A stretch of DNA of 64,000 nt, taken from VAZQ01 sp045811525. GTDB lineage: Bacteria > Pseudomonadota > Alphaproteobacteria > Rhizobiales > Xanthobacteraceae. Positions 16,461-25,869 of this stretch are shown in pieces; position 1 is the stretch's first letter, and every line of letters begins with the position of its first letter. The stretch lies in assembly GCA_045811525.1 (NCBI GenBank), contig JBJMTV010000016.1:248001-312000 (forward strand), given 5' to 3'. The position numbers were made by a program, and so were the translations under genes. The notes under the pieces are model-generated. The model saw only the letters and a program-made list of their open reading frames with translations. It made no database searches and was not told the origin of the DNA.

Positions 16461-17163
16461 TGTCGCGATCAAGCAGAAATCGTTCGATGCACCCGCCGGA
16501 GGCATGCTCCACGTCCTGGCGGACCTCGCCTTCAGCTTGGCGCATGGCGAAGTGGCTGCACTTGTCGGCCCGTCCGGCTGTGGCAAAACCACGTTGCTGC
16601 GCATTATCGCCGGGCTCGACCGCGACTATGCGGGCGACGTGGCGCTTCCGGCACACGGCACGCTCGCTATGGTGTTTCAGGAGCCGCGGCTCCTTCCCTG
16701 GCGCACTGTCGAGCAGAACGTGCAGCTCGCCGCTCCGCGCGCGAGCAAAGGCACGATCGACGGGCTGTTCGACACCCTCGGCCTTGCTCACCATCGCCGT
16801 CACTACCCGGGCGAGTTGTCGCTCGGGCAAGCGCGCAGAGTGGCACTGGCGCGCGCTTTCGCGATCGAGCCTGACCTTTTGCTGCTCGACGAGCCGTTCG
16901 TCTCCTTGGATGCCGCGCTGGCCGCGCGGCTGCGCGAGGAGCTTGCGGAGCTGGTGACCCGCCGCCCTGTGACGACGCTGCTGGTGACCCACGACGTTGC
17001 CGAGGCAATCGGCCTCGCTGATCGGCTGTTGCTCCTCTCGCCGGGTCCTGCGCGCGTGCTGGCGCAGGTGACGGTGCCGCACCCACGCACGCGGCATACG
17101 GCGGAAGAGCTCGCGGCGGTGCGCGCCGAGATTGCCCGTGGCCTCAACCAAGGCTCCCGCTGA
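16429..17163 (+). CDS. ABC transporter ATP-binding protein, SsuB/TauB-like
   Basis: A 244-residue ATPase that powers the importer with the two upstream genes. Walker A is GPSGCGKTT, the Q-loop follows MVFQEPRLLPW, the signature is LSLGQARRVALAR and Walker B is LLLDEPF. The signature has Leu-Gly in place of the common SGGQ order, as is usual in the SsuB/TauB group. Its start lies inside the permease gene. It is convergent with the exporter-type permease gene that ends 42 bases away. Confidence 0.85.
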   Translation: MSHAGVRDRLDVAIKQKSFDAPAGGMLHVLADLAFSLAHGEVAALVGPSGCGKTTLLRIIAGLDRDYAGDVALPAHGTLAMVFQEPRLLPWRTVEQNVQLAAPRASKGTIDGLFDTLGLAHHRRHYPGELSLGQARRVALARAFAIEPDLLLLDEPFVSLDAALAARLREELAELVTRRPVTTLLVTHDVAEAIGLADRLLLLSPGPARVLAQVTVPHPRTRHTAEELAAVRAEIARGLNQGSR

Positions 17164-17204
17164 CGACGAACTTGCCTCGCAATTCGGCCCGAGGGGCGAT
17201 GACA

Positions 17205-18041
17205 TCAAGCCGGCTGGACGGAGCGGCGGAAGATGCCGCGCTGCGGGTCGTAACCCAGCACCGCGAGCAGGAAGAAGAGCGCGGTCGAGCCAGCCACCAC
17301 GGCCGCGGCAAGAGGCTCGAACATCCCATAGAGTGCGTAGCGGATCAGCTCGACGGCGTATGTGAACGGGTTCACGACCGATACGAGGTAGATGACCTCG
17401 GAGCCGCCCTCGCGCAGCCGCCACAACGGATAAAGCGCGGAGGAGAAGAAGAACATCGGGAACATGACGAAGTTCATGGCGCCCGCGAAATTCTCGACCT
17501 GGCGGATGTACACCGACAGAAACAGCCAGAGCGCGCCCAGCATCAATCCCGAGATCAGCAGGGCGGGCAGCACGAACAGCCAGCCGCTCGGCTCGAAGGT
17601 GACGTCGAAAGGAATGCACACGAGAAGGAATACGTAGCAGGTGATCACTGAGAGGGCGGTGCCAGCCACGAGCTTGCAGGCGAGCAGCAGCCAGCGCGGC
17701 AGCGGTGCGGTGAGCAGGAGCCGCATCATCCCCATCTCCCGGTCGTAGACCATGGAGAGCGAAGATTGCATGCCGTGAAAGAGGAGGATGATGCCAAGCA
17801 GGCCGGGAACGATATAGACCTGATAAGTGATGTAGGTCTTGTAGGGCGGCACTATCGACACGCCGAACACATTGTAAAAGCCGGCCGCAAACACGGCGAG
17901 CCACATCAGTGGCCGCACCAGGGCCGAGAGAAGCCGTCCGCGCTGTTGCACGAACTTCACGATCTCCCGGGTGGTGACGGCCCGCAGTGCGCGCATGGCA
18001 TGAGCAACTTGCATAGGCGACTTCACCGGCTCAACCGGCAT
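17205..18041 (-). CDS. ABC-2 type transporter permease of the PQQ-alcohol system (PedC/LutF-like)
   Basis: A 278-residue ABC-2 permease with about six membrane segments, for example AVFAAGFYNVFG and LVCIPFDVTF, and the ABC-2 core VYDREMGMMRLLLTAPLPRW. Its gene company is a binding-like protein, a YVTN propeller and a DrrA-type ATPase. This matches the ABC set that accompanies PQQ alcohol dehydrogenases, called PedABC in Pseudomonas and LutAEF in Methylobacterium, where mutants point to lanthanide uptake or handling. The gene overlaps the preceding binding-like gene by 19 bases. The ATPase is on the opposite strand at 20337. Export topology with uptake genetics is a known puzzle of this family. 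Confidence 0.78.
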   Translation of the reverse strand: MPVEPVKSPMQVAHAMRALRAVTTREIVKFVQQRGRLLSALVRPLMWLAVFAAGFYNVFGVSIVPPYKTYITYQVYIVPGLLGIILLFHGMQSSLSMVYDREMGMMRLLLTAPLPRWLLLACKLVAGTALSVITCYVFLLVCIPFDVTFEPSGWLFVLPALLISGLMLGALWLFLSVYIRQVENFAGAMNFVMFPMFFFSSALYPLWRLREGGSEVIYLVSVVNPFTYAVELIRYALYGMFEPLAAAVVAGSTALFFLLAVLGYDPQRGIFRRSVQPA

Positions 18042-19285
18042 GGGGTTTCCGGCTCGTCATCGCCCAAGGTATCGAGCACATTGCTGCGATGGAGGAACCC
18101 TTCCAGTGGTGCGCTCGCGGCAACGGCATACGGCGTCGCCAGGAAAATGGCCTGGCGCAGCTGGTGATCCCACGGACGTACGCTCACGGCCAGGCCCTTG
18201 TAGCCGTCGAACCCGGCGTTCCCCAGAATGAACGTGCGCAGGTCGGCGAAGCTCGTGGAGCGCGTCCGCAAGGTCGCCTGCACCACCATTTTGACGGCCA
18301 TCCAGGTCGACCAATCGTCCGCACTCATGTGGCGGCCGCCGGTCGCTTTCTGAAACCGCGAATTGATCTGCGGGGCCCCGTGGCGCTCGAAGCTCCAGTC
18401 CCAGCCGACCGGGTCGAGGTCGATGCTGCCGACCACTGGCCGCGCCCGCACGGTGTGATAGGGGACCTCGCGCGCGAACTCGAAGGTTTCGTCCGCCACA
18501 AAGGTGACGTCGTAATCGCGATTGACGGCGCTGAGCAAGGCGGGGTTGTTCTGCTCGCGCTCGCGCGGATCGGTGCCGGGCCTGAAATCCTTCTGCGCTA
18601 TGATACGAGCGCCGAATTTCTTGGCCGATTGCTCGAACGCCTTGGCCATCGCGGCGTCCGCGGCAAGCGGGCCGCGCAGCAGCAGCACGTCGCGCCATTT
18701 GCGCGAGACAAGAAATTGCGCGAGCGCATCCATGCGCATGGCGAGGCTCGCGGCGGTATGCACGATCTCGGGCGCGCAGAGCTCGCGCCGCAGCCAGTCG
18801 TCTTGCGCCGTGGCATTGAACACGAGCAGCTCGCGACCCTTCACGGCGGTTGCCAGAGCCCGGAACGCCTCGGCCGGCGCGTCGACAATGAAGAAGCGAA
18901 TGCTGCGGCTTTGCTCGGCCGCCAGAACGGCTGGCGCCACCTCCTCTGGCGATTTAACGCGCATGCGCTCGAGGGCAAAGTCGGTCTTGAGCACGCGGGT
19001 CAACACCTGCGCCTCGTCGATCCCCACCTGCGCCGCGGCGAAAGGATGCTCGCGCGCCTTGAGCAGCGTGCGCTCAGAGGCGCGGATCGACTCGTGACGT
19101 GGATCGCCCTCGATATCGACAACCGCAATCGTGACCCGCGGCCGAGCCGCCAAGTCCGGCGGTTCCTGACCTGGTCCTTGGGCGAGCGCGCTTCCAGCAA
19201 GGCCTACCAGCACGAGGAAGCCGCAGAACAGGCGGCCATGCGGGCGCGGCCCGGGGTTGGCAGCCGAACGCAGCACATCAATCAT
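18023..19285 (-). CDS. Periplasmic binding-like protein of the PQQ-associated ABC system (PedA/LutA-like)
   Basis: A 420-residue exported protein with a signal peptide around residues 16-36 (LFCGFLVLVGLAGSALAQ). The body has the type I periplasmic-binding fold (RVTIAVVDIEGDPRHES, WRDVLLLRGPLAADAAM, YDVTFVADE) found in the substrate-binding component linked to PQQ-dependent catabolism. It overlaps the upstream propeller gene by eight bases and the downstream permease by 19, so the three are one operon. The ligand may be a metal complex. This is inferred from the Lut/Ped analogy, not from visible ligands. Confidence 0.75.
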   Translation of the reverse strand: MIDVLRSAANPGPRPHGRLFCGFLVLVGLAGSALAQGPGQEPPDLAARPRVTIAVVDIEGDPRHESIRASERTLLKAREHPFAAAQVGIDEAQVLTRVLKTDFALERMRVKSPEEVAPAVLAAEQSRSIRFFIVDAPAEAFRALATAVKGRELLVFNATAQDDWLRRELCAPEIVHTAASLAMRMDALAQFLVSRKWRDVLLLRGPLAADAAMAKAFEQSAKKFGARIIAQKDFRPGTDPREREQNNPALLSAVNRDYDVTFVADETFEFAREVPYHTVRARPVVGSIDLDPVGWDWSFERHGAPQINSRFQKATGGRHMSADDWSTWMAVKMVVQATLRTRSTSFADLRTFILGNAGFDGYKGLAVSVRPWDHQLRQAIFLATPYAVAASAPLEGFLHRSNVLDTLGDDEPETPCRLSR

Positions 19286-20255
19286 CGATCAGCACGCCCC
19301 AGGGAACGCGTCCGACGGGCACCGAGACTAGAGCCTTGCGAGCCTTGGCGTCGATCACGGTGACATCATCGCCAAGCCCATTGGCGACGAACACTTTGCT
19401 GTCGTCGCCGGAGAGCGTGATGCCCCACGCCCGTTTGCCGACCAGGATATAACCTGTGACGGTGCGGCTCGGCACGTCGACCACAGCCACATGCGCGGCA
19501 TGGCCCAGTGTGACATAGGCCGTGCGGCCGTCCCGCGAGATGGCAAGACCGACCGGGGTCACGTCGCTCTTGCGCATTCCCGGCGGCAGGAAGGCGATCT
19601 TGCCGCTCACCTCGAAGCGGCTGCGGTCGATGATGTAAACCTCGCCCGCGAGCTCGGCAGTGACCCACAACTCCTTGCCGTCAGGCGTGCCTGCGAAACG
19701 GCGCGGCCGTGTGCCGACTAACAGGTCAGCCTTCAGCTCTCCGGCTTCCGCATCAATCAGGTGCACGAGATCGCCGGCCTCCGACGCGACGTAAAGGGCT
19801 TTGCCGTCATTGCTGAGAAACACGCCTTCCGGCTCGGCGCCGGTCGGCACCTCTTGCACGACGATATTGCGATCCATATCGATGATGGTGACCGCGGAGG
19901 CCTCCTCGCTCGCAGCATAGATGCGCCGGCGCTGTTCATCCATGGCGAAGGTTTCCGGGCTGGACCCGGTGGCAAGCTTGCCAATGACCTCCAGCTTGGC
20001 AACATCGACAATGTCGATGACGTCATCGTCACCGCAGGCGACATAGAGCTTGCTGCGGTCGGCGCTGAAATGCATGTCGCGCGGCCGGCGCGAGGTCTTG
20101 ATCTCCTTGACCGGCTTGTAGCTCTTGGGATCGAGCACGAGAAGGTTGTTGCTTTTCTCGTTGCTGACGAAGATGAGCCCAGTGTCCTTGGCACGGACTG
20201 ACGGCGGCGCCGTGACCGCCAAAAACGCGACAAGACACAAGGACCACAATCGCAT
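19278..20255 (-). CDS. YVTN-family beta-propeller protein of the PQQ-associated cluster (LutB-like)
   Basis: A 325-residue exported protein with a signal peptide to about residue 22 (PPSVRAK). It consists of seven repeats of the YVTN type: TGLIFVSNEKSNNLLVLDP, KLYVACGDDDVIDIVDV, RIYAASEEASAVTIIDM, ALYVASEAGDLVHLID, and so on. Such propellers accompany PQQ alcohol dehydrogenases and the associated ABC transporter. Their function is not settled, with periplasmic metal or cofactor binding being one idea. It is the first gene of the minus-strand operon and is divergent from the ATPase gene at 20337, with 81 bases between. Confidence 0.82.
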   Translation of the reverse strand: MRLWSLCLVAFLAVTAPPSVRAKDTGLIFVSNEKSNNLLVLDPKSYKPVKEIKTSRRPRDMHFSADRSKLYVACGDDDVIDIVDVAKLEVIGKLATGSSPETFAMDEQRRRIYAASEEASAVTIIDMDRNIVVQEVPTGAEPEGVFLSNDGKALYVASEAGDLVHLIDAEAGELKADLLVGTRPRRFAGTPDGKELWVTAELAGEVYIIDRSRFEVSGKIAFLPPGMRKSDVTPVGLAISRDGRTAYVTLGHAAHVAVVDVPSRTVTGYILVGKRAWGITLSGDDSKVFVANGLGDDVTVIDAKARKALVSVPVGRVPWGVLIDD

Positions 20256-20336
20256 CGCCGCACACCATTCGTTGCGCTCGCGTCAGCGTACGCCGTAATA
20301 AAGACGCCGGGCAAGGCAAGCGCTGGGACCAAGAAA

Positions 20337-21095
20337 ATGCAGCCAGGAGAGCACAGCGAGCGAGGCACGCCAGCCCTGCGGCTCGTCGATGTCGTCAAAA
20401 GCTACGGGGCCATCCGTGCCGTTGCCGGCGTGAGCCTTGAGGCGCACCGCGGCGAGTTCATCGCGCTTCTCGGCCCGAACGGCGCCGGCAAGACGACGCT
20501 GTTTCAGCTGCTGTCCGGTTTGTTCGCCGCCGATTCCGGACGCATCGAGGTCATGGGACACGACATGGCACGCGATCCGGTCCCGGCACTGGCGCGCCTC
20601 GGCATCGTGTTTCAGCAGCCGACGCTCGACCTGGAGCTCACCGTCACGGCCAACCTGCTGTTTCATGCGGGCCTGCACGGGCTGTCGCGTCAGGTGGCGC
20701 AGGCACGCATCGAAACCGAGCTGGCCCGCCTCGGCCTGGCTGATCGTGCGCGCGACAAGACGGCCCAGCTCTCCGGTGGCAATCGGCGCCGGGTCGAGCT
20801 CGCCCGTGCGCTATTGCACGAGCCCAGCCTACTGCTCATGGACGAGCCCACCGTAGGACTCGATCCACAGAGCCGGGGCGATCTGATCAAGCTGATGCTG
20901 AGCATGCGGCACGAGCGCGGCGTTGCGGTGCTCTGGGCGACGCACCTGTGCGACGAGGTGCCGGATGCCGACCGCGTGATTGTCCTGCACCGCGGCAGCG
21001 TGCTTGCCGACACCACGCCGGCAGAGCTTGTCAGGGCCGCCGAGGCTGCCTCGGTGGAGCATGCATTCCTGGCGATGACCGGACGCACGTCGTAG
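20337..21095 (+). CDS. ABC transporter ATP-binding protein of the PQQ-alcohol system (PedB/LutE-like)
   Basis: A 252-residue DrrA-type ATPase. Walker A is GPNGAGKTT at 46-54, the signature LSGGNRRRVELAR, Walker B LLLMDEPTVGLDP and the H-loop ATHLCDE. It is the likely motor for the ABC-2 permease encoded on the opposite strand at 17205-18041. The gene lies divergent from the propeller and binding-like genes, so both arms probably share a control region at 20256-20336. The TonB receptor gene converges on its 3' end 25 bases later. Confidence 0.82.
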   Translation: MQPGEHSERGTPALRLVDVVKSYGAIRAVAGVSLEAHRGEFIALLGPNGAGKTTLFQLLSGLFAADSGRIEVMGHDMARDPVPALARLGIVFQQPTLDLELTVTANLLFHAGLHGLSRQVAQARIETELARLGLADRARDKTAQLSGGNRRRVELARALLHEPSLLLMDEPTVGLDPQSRGDLIKLMLSMRHERGVAVLWATHLCDEVPDADRVIVLHRGSVLADTTPAELVRAAEAASVEHAFLAMTGRTS

Positions 21096-21120
21096 CTCCA
21101 CCCCTGCTCGCGGGGTTCTT

Positions 21121-23577
21121 CTAAAACCTGCTGCGCAGGCCGGCATAGAAGGCAAGTGGCGCACCAGGGCCGAGAGTGCGCGGATCCGTGAGATGCAGGA
21201 ACGGCACCTGCGTCGTGTCGAAGAACGTGCCGAACGTGTAGTAGCGCCGGTTGAAGAGGTTCTGCACCAGCGCGAACACTTGGGTATATGTCGAAAGCTC
21301 ATAGCTCGCATGCAGGTTGACCAGCCAATAGGCCGGCAGCTTTGCATTGATATTGGATTCATCGCCGCGCAGGTATTGGCCGCCTACCGCGATGAGATCG
21401 CCGCCGAGCTTCCACCTTTCCGCCGCGAGGTATTCCACGCCCGCCTTGACCCGATGCAGCGGAATCAACGGAATGACATTGCCAGGCGTGACCGTGATCA
21501 CGCCATTCACCGCCAACGGGTTGTTCGGTGACGACAAGGTGAGCGTATCGAGGAACGTCGCGTCGACATAGCTGTAGGTGGCGAACACGTTCCAACGGTC
21601 CGACCGATAGGTCGCCGCCGCCTCGATGCCCTGGCGCCGGGTCGTGCCGGCGTTCTGGAAGAAGCCGCGGCCAGTAATATCGCTGGCCACATGGATGATG
21701 TCGTCCGTCGAATCGGTACGGAACAGGCCGACATTCCAGGTGACGCGGCTGTGTGCGCCGCCAAGCTCGCGACTGCCGCGCAGCCCCGCTTCATAGGTAT
21801 GAGCGACCACTTGCTTCAAGGGCGGATCGGCGATGAGGAAATTGTCGAGCAGGCAGGGGCGCGCCGGGTCGGCGCAGGCGAGCTCGGCCGGCGTCGGTGC
21901 GCGGTTCGCTTCGGAATAGCCCGCATAGGCGTTGATCTCCGGCGTGACCTTGTAGGTGGCACCGACCACCGGATTGAATCGGCTGAAGCGATGGCTGCCG
22001 CTCAGCGCCGTCCCGATCTGGTCCGCGAGCTCAATCTGAGCGAGGTTGAAGCGCCCTCCCACCGTCGCCGACAGCCGGGAGGTTATGTCGAAGGTATCGG
22101 TGAGATATAACCCGAGATAGCTGTTGTTGGTTTTGAGATTGACGGGAGCCACTGTCCCGTCCGGCTGGGAGATGATCACGCCGGTGCCGGTGACGAAGAG
22201 ATCGGGCCCGATCAAGCCGAGCTCGCTCGACGCTTTGTAGCCGACCTGTCCCTGGTCGAGGCTCGCACCAACCACCACCTGGTTGCCGTGTCCGAGCAGC
22301 TGCGCCTTGCTCGCCGCCTGCAGAGTGCCGCCATAGCTGTTGGCTGCAGTTGAGGTGCGGTCAATCGAGCCAGGCGTGGCACCATTGAGGAAGTCCAATA
22401 CGGGCCCAGCGGTGCTGAAGAGCACCGTCGCGTCGTTTCCGATGCAGAGCAGGTTCGGCAGGGTGGCGGGGTTGCAGGGCTGAATGTCGGAGCTGTTGCC
22501 GTCGACATGTCGCTGCCAGAACCCACGAAAGTAGGCGTTGCCCTGGATCGTCAGAGTGTCAGTAGGCTGATAGCTGCCGGTGGCATTGAGCAGCGCGAGC
22601 TCATTGCGATATGTCTGCGGCGTCGTGTAGACAGCGCTCCAGCTGCGGTTGAGGAGCTCGATGGGTGTCGCCGCGGTCGCCCCGAAGAAGTTGGATGCGG
22701 CGGCAAAATTCAGATGGAGCTCGCTCCGTTCTCCGAGCAGACCGACATCGGCATAGATGCGACGCAGCTCCGAGGGTGAACGGTCGCGCCAGCCGTTGTC
22801 ATTGAGGGCATCGGCCGCGACGTAGAAGGAGACATTGTCCTGACGCATCCCGACTTGCGCCATGGCGGCGCGCCGCCAGAATGAGCCTCCACGCAGCTCC
22901 GCCTCGCGCCCGTCATAGGTAAAGCCGTTCTTCATCTCGATCGAGATGGCCCCGCCAAGCGCGTTGAGCCCAAACACGGGATTGTTCGGGAACACGTCTA
23001 GACGGCGCACGGCATATTCCGGGATGAAGTCCCAGTTCACTGTATCGCCGAATGCCTCGTTGACGCGGACGCCGTTCTGGTAGACGGCCACCCCTTGCGG
23101 CACACCCAGCACGGGTGAAGCGAGAAAGCCGCGATACTGCACATCGGGCTGGAACGGGTTGCCCGAGCTCTCATTGATGAAGACGCTCGGGATCTGACGC
23201 AGCAAGGCGTCCGGGACACTTGATGCCTTGTCGTGCTCGAAGTCAGCGCTGGTCAAGGTTTGCGTGTTGGCAGGCACCTTGCTGCGCTCGAGCACACCTG
23301 GGCCAGGATCAGTCACCGCAGCGATCGGCGGTGGCGCCGGTGCCACTGGCGCGGCCGTTCTGCGGCTTGGGCTGGGTGACGCAGTCCCTGCGGCCGTTTT
23401 CGGCGGCTGGCGCGGCCGCGAAATCGGCGTGGTGCCGATGACGTTGATCTCCGGCAGCGTCAACTGCGCCGGCTCGGCGCCGGCTGCGTTCGGCCAAGCC
23501 GTCGCGAGCAAGGCAAAGGACGCCCAAACAGGCGACTGCAACAGCCACGCCAAACGACGCGCACCGGCCCCACTCAT
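21121..23577 (-). CDS. TonB-dependent outer-membrane receptor (LutH-like by context)
   Basis: An 818-residue receptor. It has a signal peptide to about residue 34, a TonB-box-like LPEINVIGTT, a Pro-rich linker, a plug with DALLRQIPSVFINES and VYQNGVRVNEAFGDTVNWD, and a 22-stranded barrel ending in the outer-membrane signature LAFYAGLRSRF. It moves a scarce ligand across the outer membrane with energy from TonB. In methylotrophs a receptor next to this ABC set imports lanthanide complexes. The same role is plausible here, but siderophore or cobalamin uptake cannot be excluded. A GTG one codon upstream is an alternative start. Confidence 0.85.
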   Translation of the reverse strand: MSGAGARRLAWLLQSPVWASFALLATAWPNAAGAEPAQLTLPEINVIGTTPISRPRQPPKTAAGTASPSPSRRTAAPVAPAPPPIAAVTDPGPGVLERSKVPANTQTLTSADFEHDKASSVPDALLRQIPSVFINESSGNPFQPDVQYRGFLASPVLGVPQGVAVYQNGVRVNEAFGDTVNWDFIPEYAVRRLDVFPNNPVFGLNALGGAISIEMKNGFTYDGREAELRGGSFWRRAAMAQVGMRQDNVSFYVAADALNDNGWRDRSPSELRRIYADVGLLGERSELHLNFAAASNFFGATAATPIELLNRSWSAVYTTPQTYRNELALLNATGSYQPTDTLTIQGNAYFRGFWQRHVDGNSSDIQPCNPATLPNLLCIGNDATVLFSTAGPVLDFLNGATPGSIDRTSTAANSYGGTLQAASKAQLLGHGNQVVVGASLDQGQVGYKASSELGLIGPDLFVTGTGVIISQPDGTVAPVNLKTNNSYLGLYLTDTFDITSRLSATVGGRFNLAQIELADQIGTALSGSHRFSRFNPVVGATYKVTPEINAYAGYSEANRAPTPAELACADPARPCLLDNFLIADPPLKQVVAHTYEAGLRGSRELGGAHSRVTWNVGLFRTDSTDDIIHVASDITGRGFFQNAGTTRRQGIEAAATYRSDRWNVFATYSYVDATFLDTLTLSSPNNPLAVNGVITVTPGNVIPLIPLHRVKAGVEYLAAERWKLGGDLIAVGGQYLRGDESNINAKLPAYWLVNLHASYELSTYTQVFALVQNLFNRRYYTFGTFFDTTQVPFLHLTDPRTLGPGAPLAFYAGLRSRF

Positions 23578-23736
23578 CACAACAACAACCGAGGTCCCCT
23601 ACCCCTTTTAGGCTGGGGCGAGACACGCTCGCACCTGCTTCATGAGCCCGGAGACGAGAAGATCTGCTCATGTGACCGCGCGGACACACACCGGCGCCGG
23701 CCGGAACAGCGCGGCAGGGTCCGCCGTTGACCGGGC

Positions 23737-24225
23737 ATGAGCGACGACCGCAACATGAACCGCGTTTGGGAAATCATCGACAAGGTCGGCGTCTGCATGC
23801 TGGTCACGTCCTCTGCCTCGGCCCTGCGCGCGCGACCGCTCGAGGCGCGTCCCGAGCGCGAGAGCGGACTGATCTGGTTCATCACCGATCTGCGCAGCGG
23901 CAAGGAGCAGGAGATTGAGGCCGAGCATGACGTCTGCCTCATCTTCATCGATAAGGAGGATCGCGCCTACCTCTCGCTGACCGCGCGCGCCGAGGTGAGG
24001 CGCGATCACGCCAAGGCCAGGCAAATCTGGAAATCGAACGACGGGATATGGTGGAGCGGTCCTGAGGACCCCAACGCCTGCGTGCTGCGCGTGCGACCGC
24101 TCGTCGCTGAGCTATGGGATGGGCCGGCGAGCAATGCTGTCATGAAGCTCGAGCTTGCCAAGGCTGCGATCACCGGTGCTGAGCCGAACATCGGCCAGAA
24201 CCGCAAGGTGACGGTGCAGATGTGA
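23737..24225 (+). CDS. Pyridoxamine 5'-phosphate oxidase-family (FMN-binding) general stress-type protein
   Basis: A 162-residue split-barrel protein of the PNPOx-like family. The order is VWEIIDKVGVCMLVTS, RPLEARPERESGLIWFITD, DVCLIFIDKEDRAYLSLTARAEV (broken here for length), then an IWWSGPEDPNACVLRV segment and a C-terminal ELWDGP strand. This is the layout of the FMN-binding 'general stress protein 26' type. Such proteins bind flavin and usually have no known substrate. The gene stands alone, divergent from the TonB receptor gene 159 bases away. Confidence 0.82.
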   Translation: MSDDRNMNRVWEIIDKVGVCMLVTSSASALRARPLEARPERESGLIWFITDLRSGKEQEIEAEHDVCLIFIDKEDRAYLSLTARAEVRRDHAKARQIWKSNDGIWWSGPEDPNACVLRVRPLVAELWDGPASNAVMKLELAKAAITGAEPNIGQNRKVTVQM

Positions 24226-24277
24226 GCTCAACTGCGTGCAGCTGGCGTCCGTCTCGTCGTCCACCGCCGGTGGTGCC

Positions 24278-24339
24278 ACCTCCCCCAGAAAGGGGGAGGT
24301 CGATTTCCACTGCGCCGCGCAGCGGAGCAGTGGAAATCG
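24278..24339. repeat. Composite palindromic repeat (two adjacent hairpins)
   Basis: ACCTCCCCC at 24278-24286 pairs with GGGGGAGGT at 24292-24300. Directly after, CGATTTCCACTGC at 24301-24313 pairs perfectly with GCAGTGGAAATCG at 24327-24339. A C-rich tract with further G/C palindromes continues to about 24420. The element fills the gap between two convergent genes. It looks like the mosaic intergenic elements of the Hyphomicrobiales and may also act as a bidirectional stop. Confidence 0.75.
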
Positions 24340-24432
24340 GGTGGGGATCAACCCCCGCAAAAACCAGCAAGACCCCCACCCCGACCCTCCCCCCTTCCAG
24401 GGTGAGGGGGCGCACCACCTTTCGTGTAGGCG

Positions 24433-25680
<1,248 letters not shown>

Positions 25681-25869
25681 ATCAGCCTTGCTTGCACAAC
25701 CTTCGGCGGACACGCGCCGCGGCGGCCGCCCTCTTGCATTCAAAAGCGCCTGCCTTTCCATCTTTGGTGATGGAGGGAGACCGCAAAACTGTTTAGCGGC
25801 GACGCCGTTGATTGGGCCGGGACTATAGGGCGAAAGCTGCCATGCGCAAGGCACGGCATTGTCGCGCGG

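Noticed and set aside
14743..17163. Naming the importer ssuABC (sulfonate) or tauABC
   Set aside because: Family level only. No monooxygenase or sulfur gene is adjacent and the context is alcohol oxidation.
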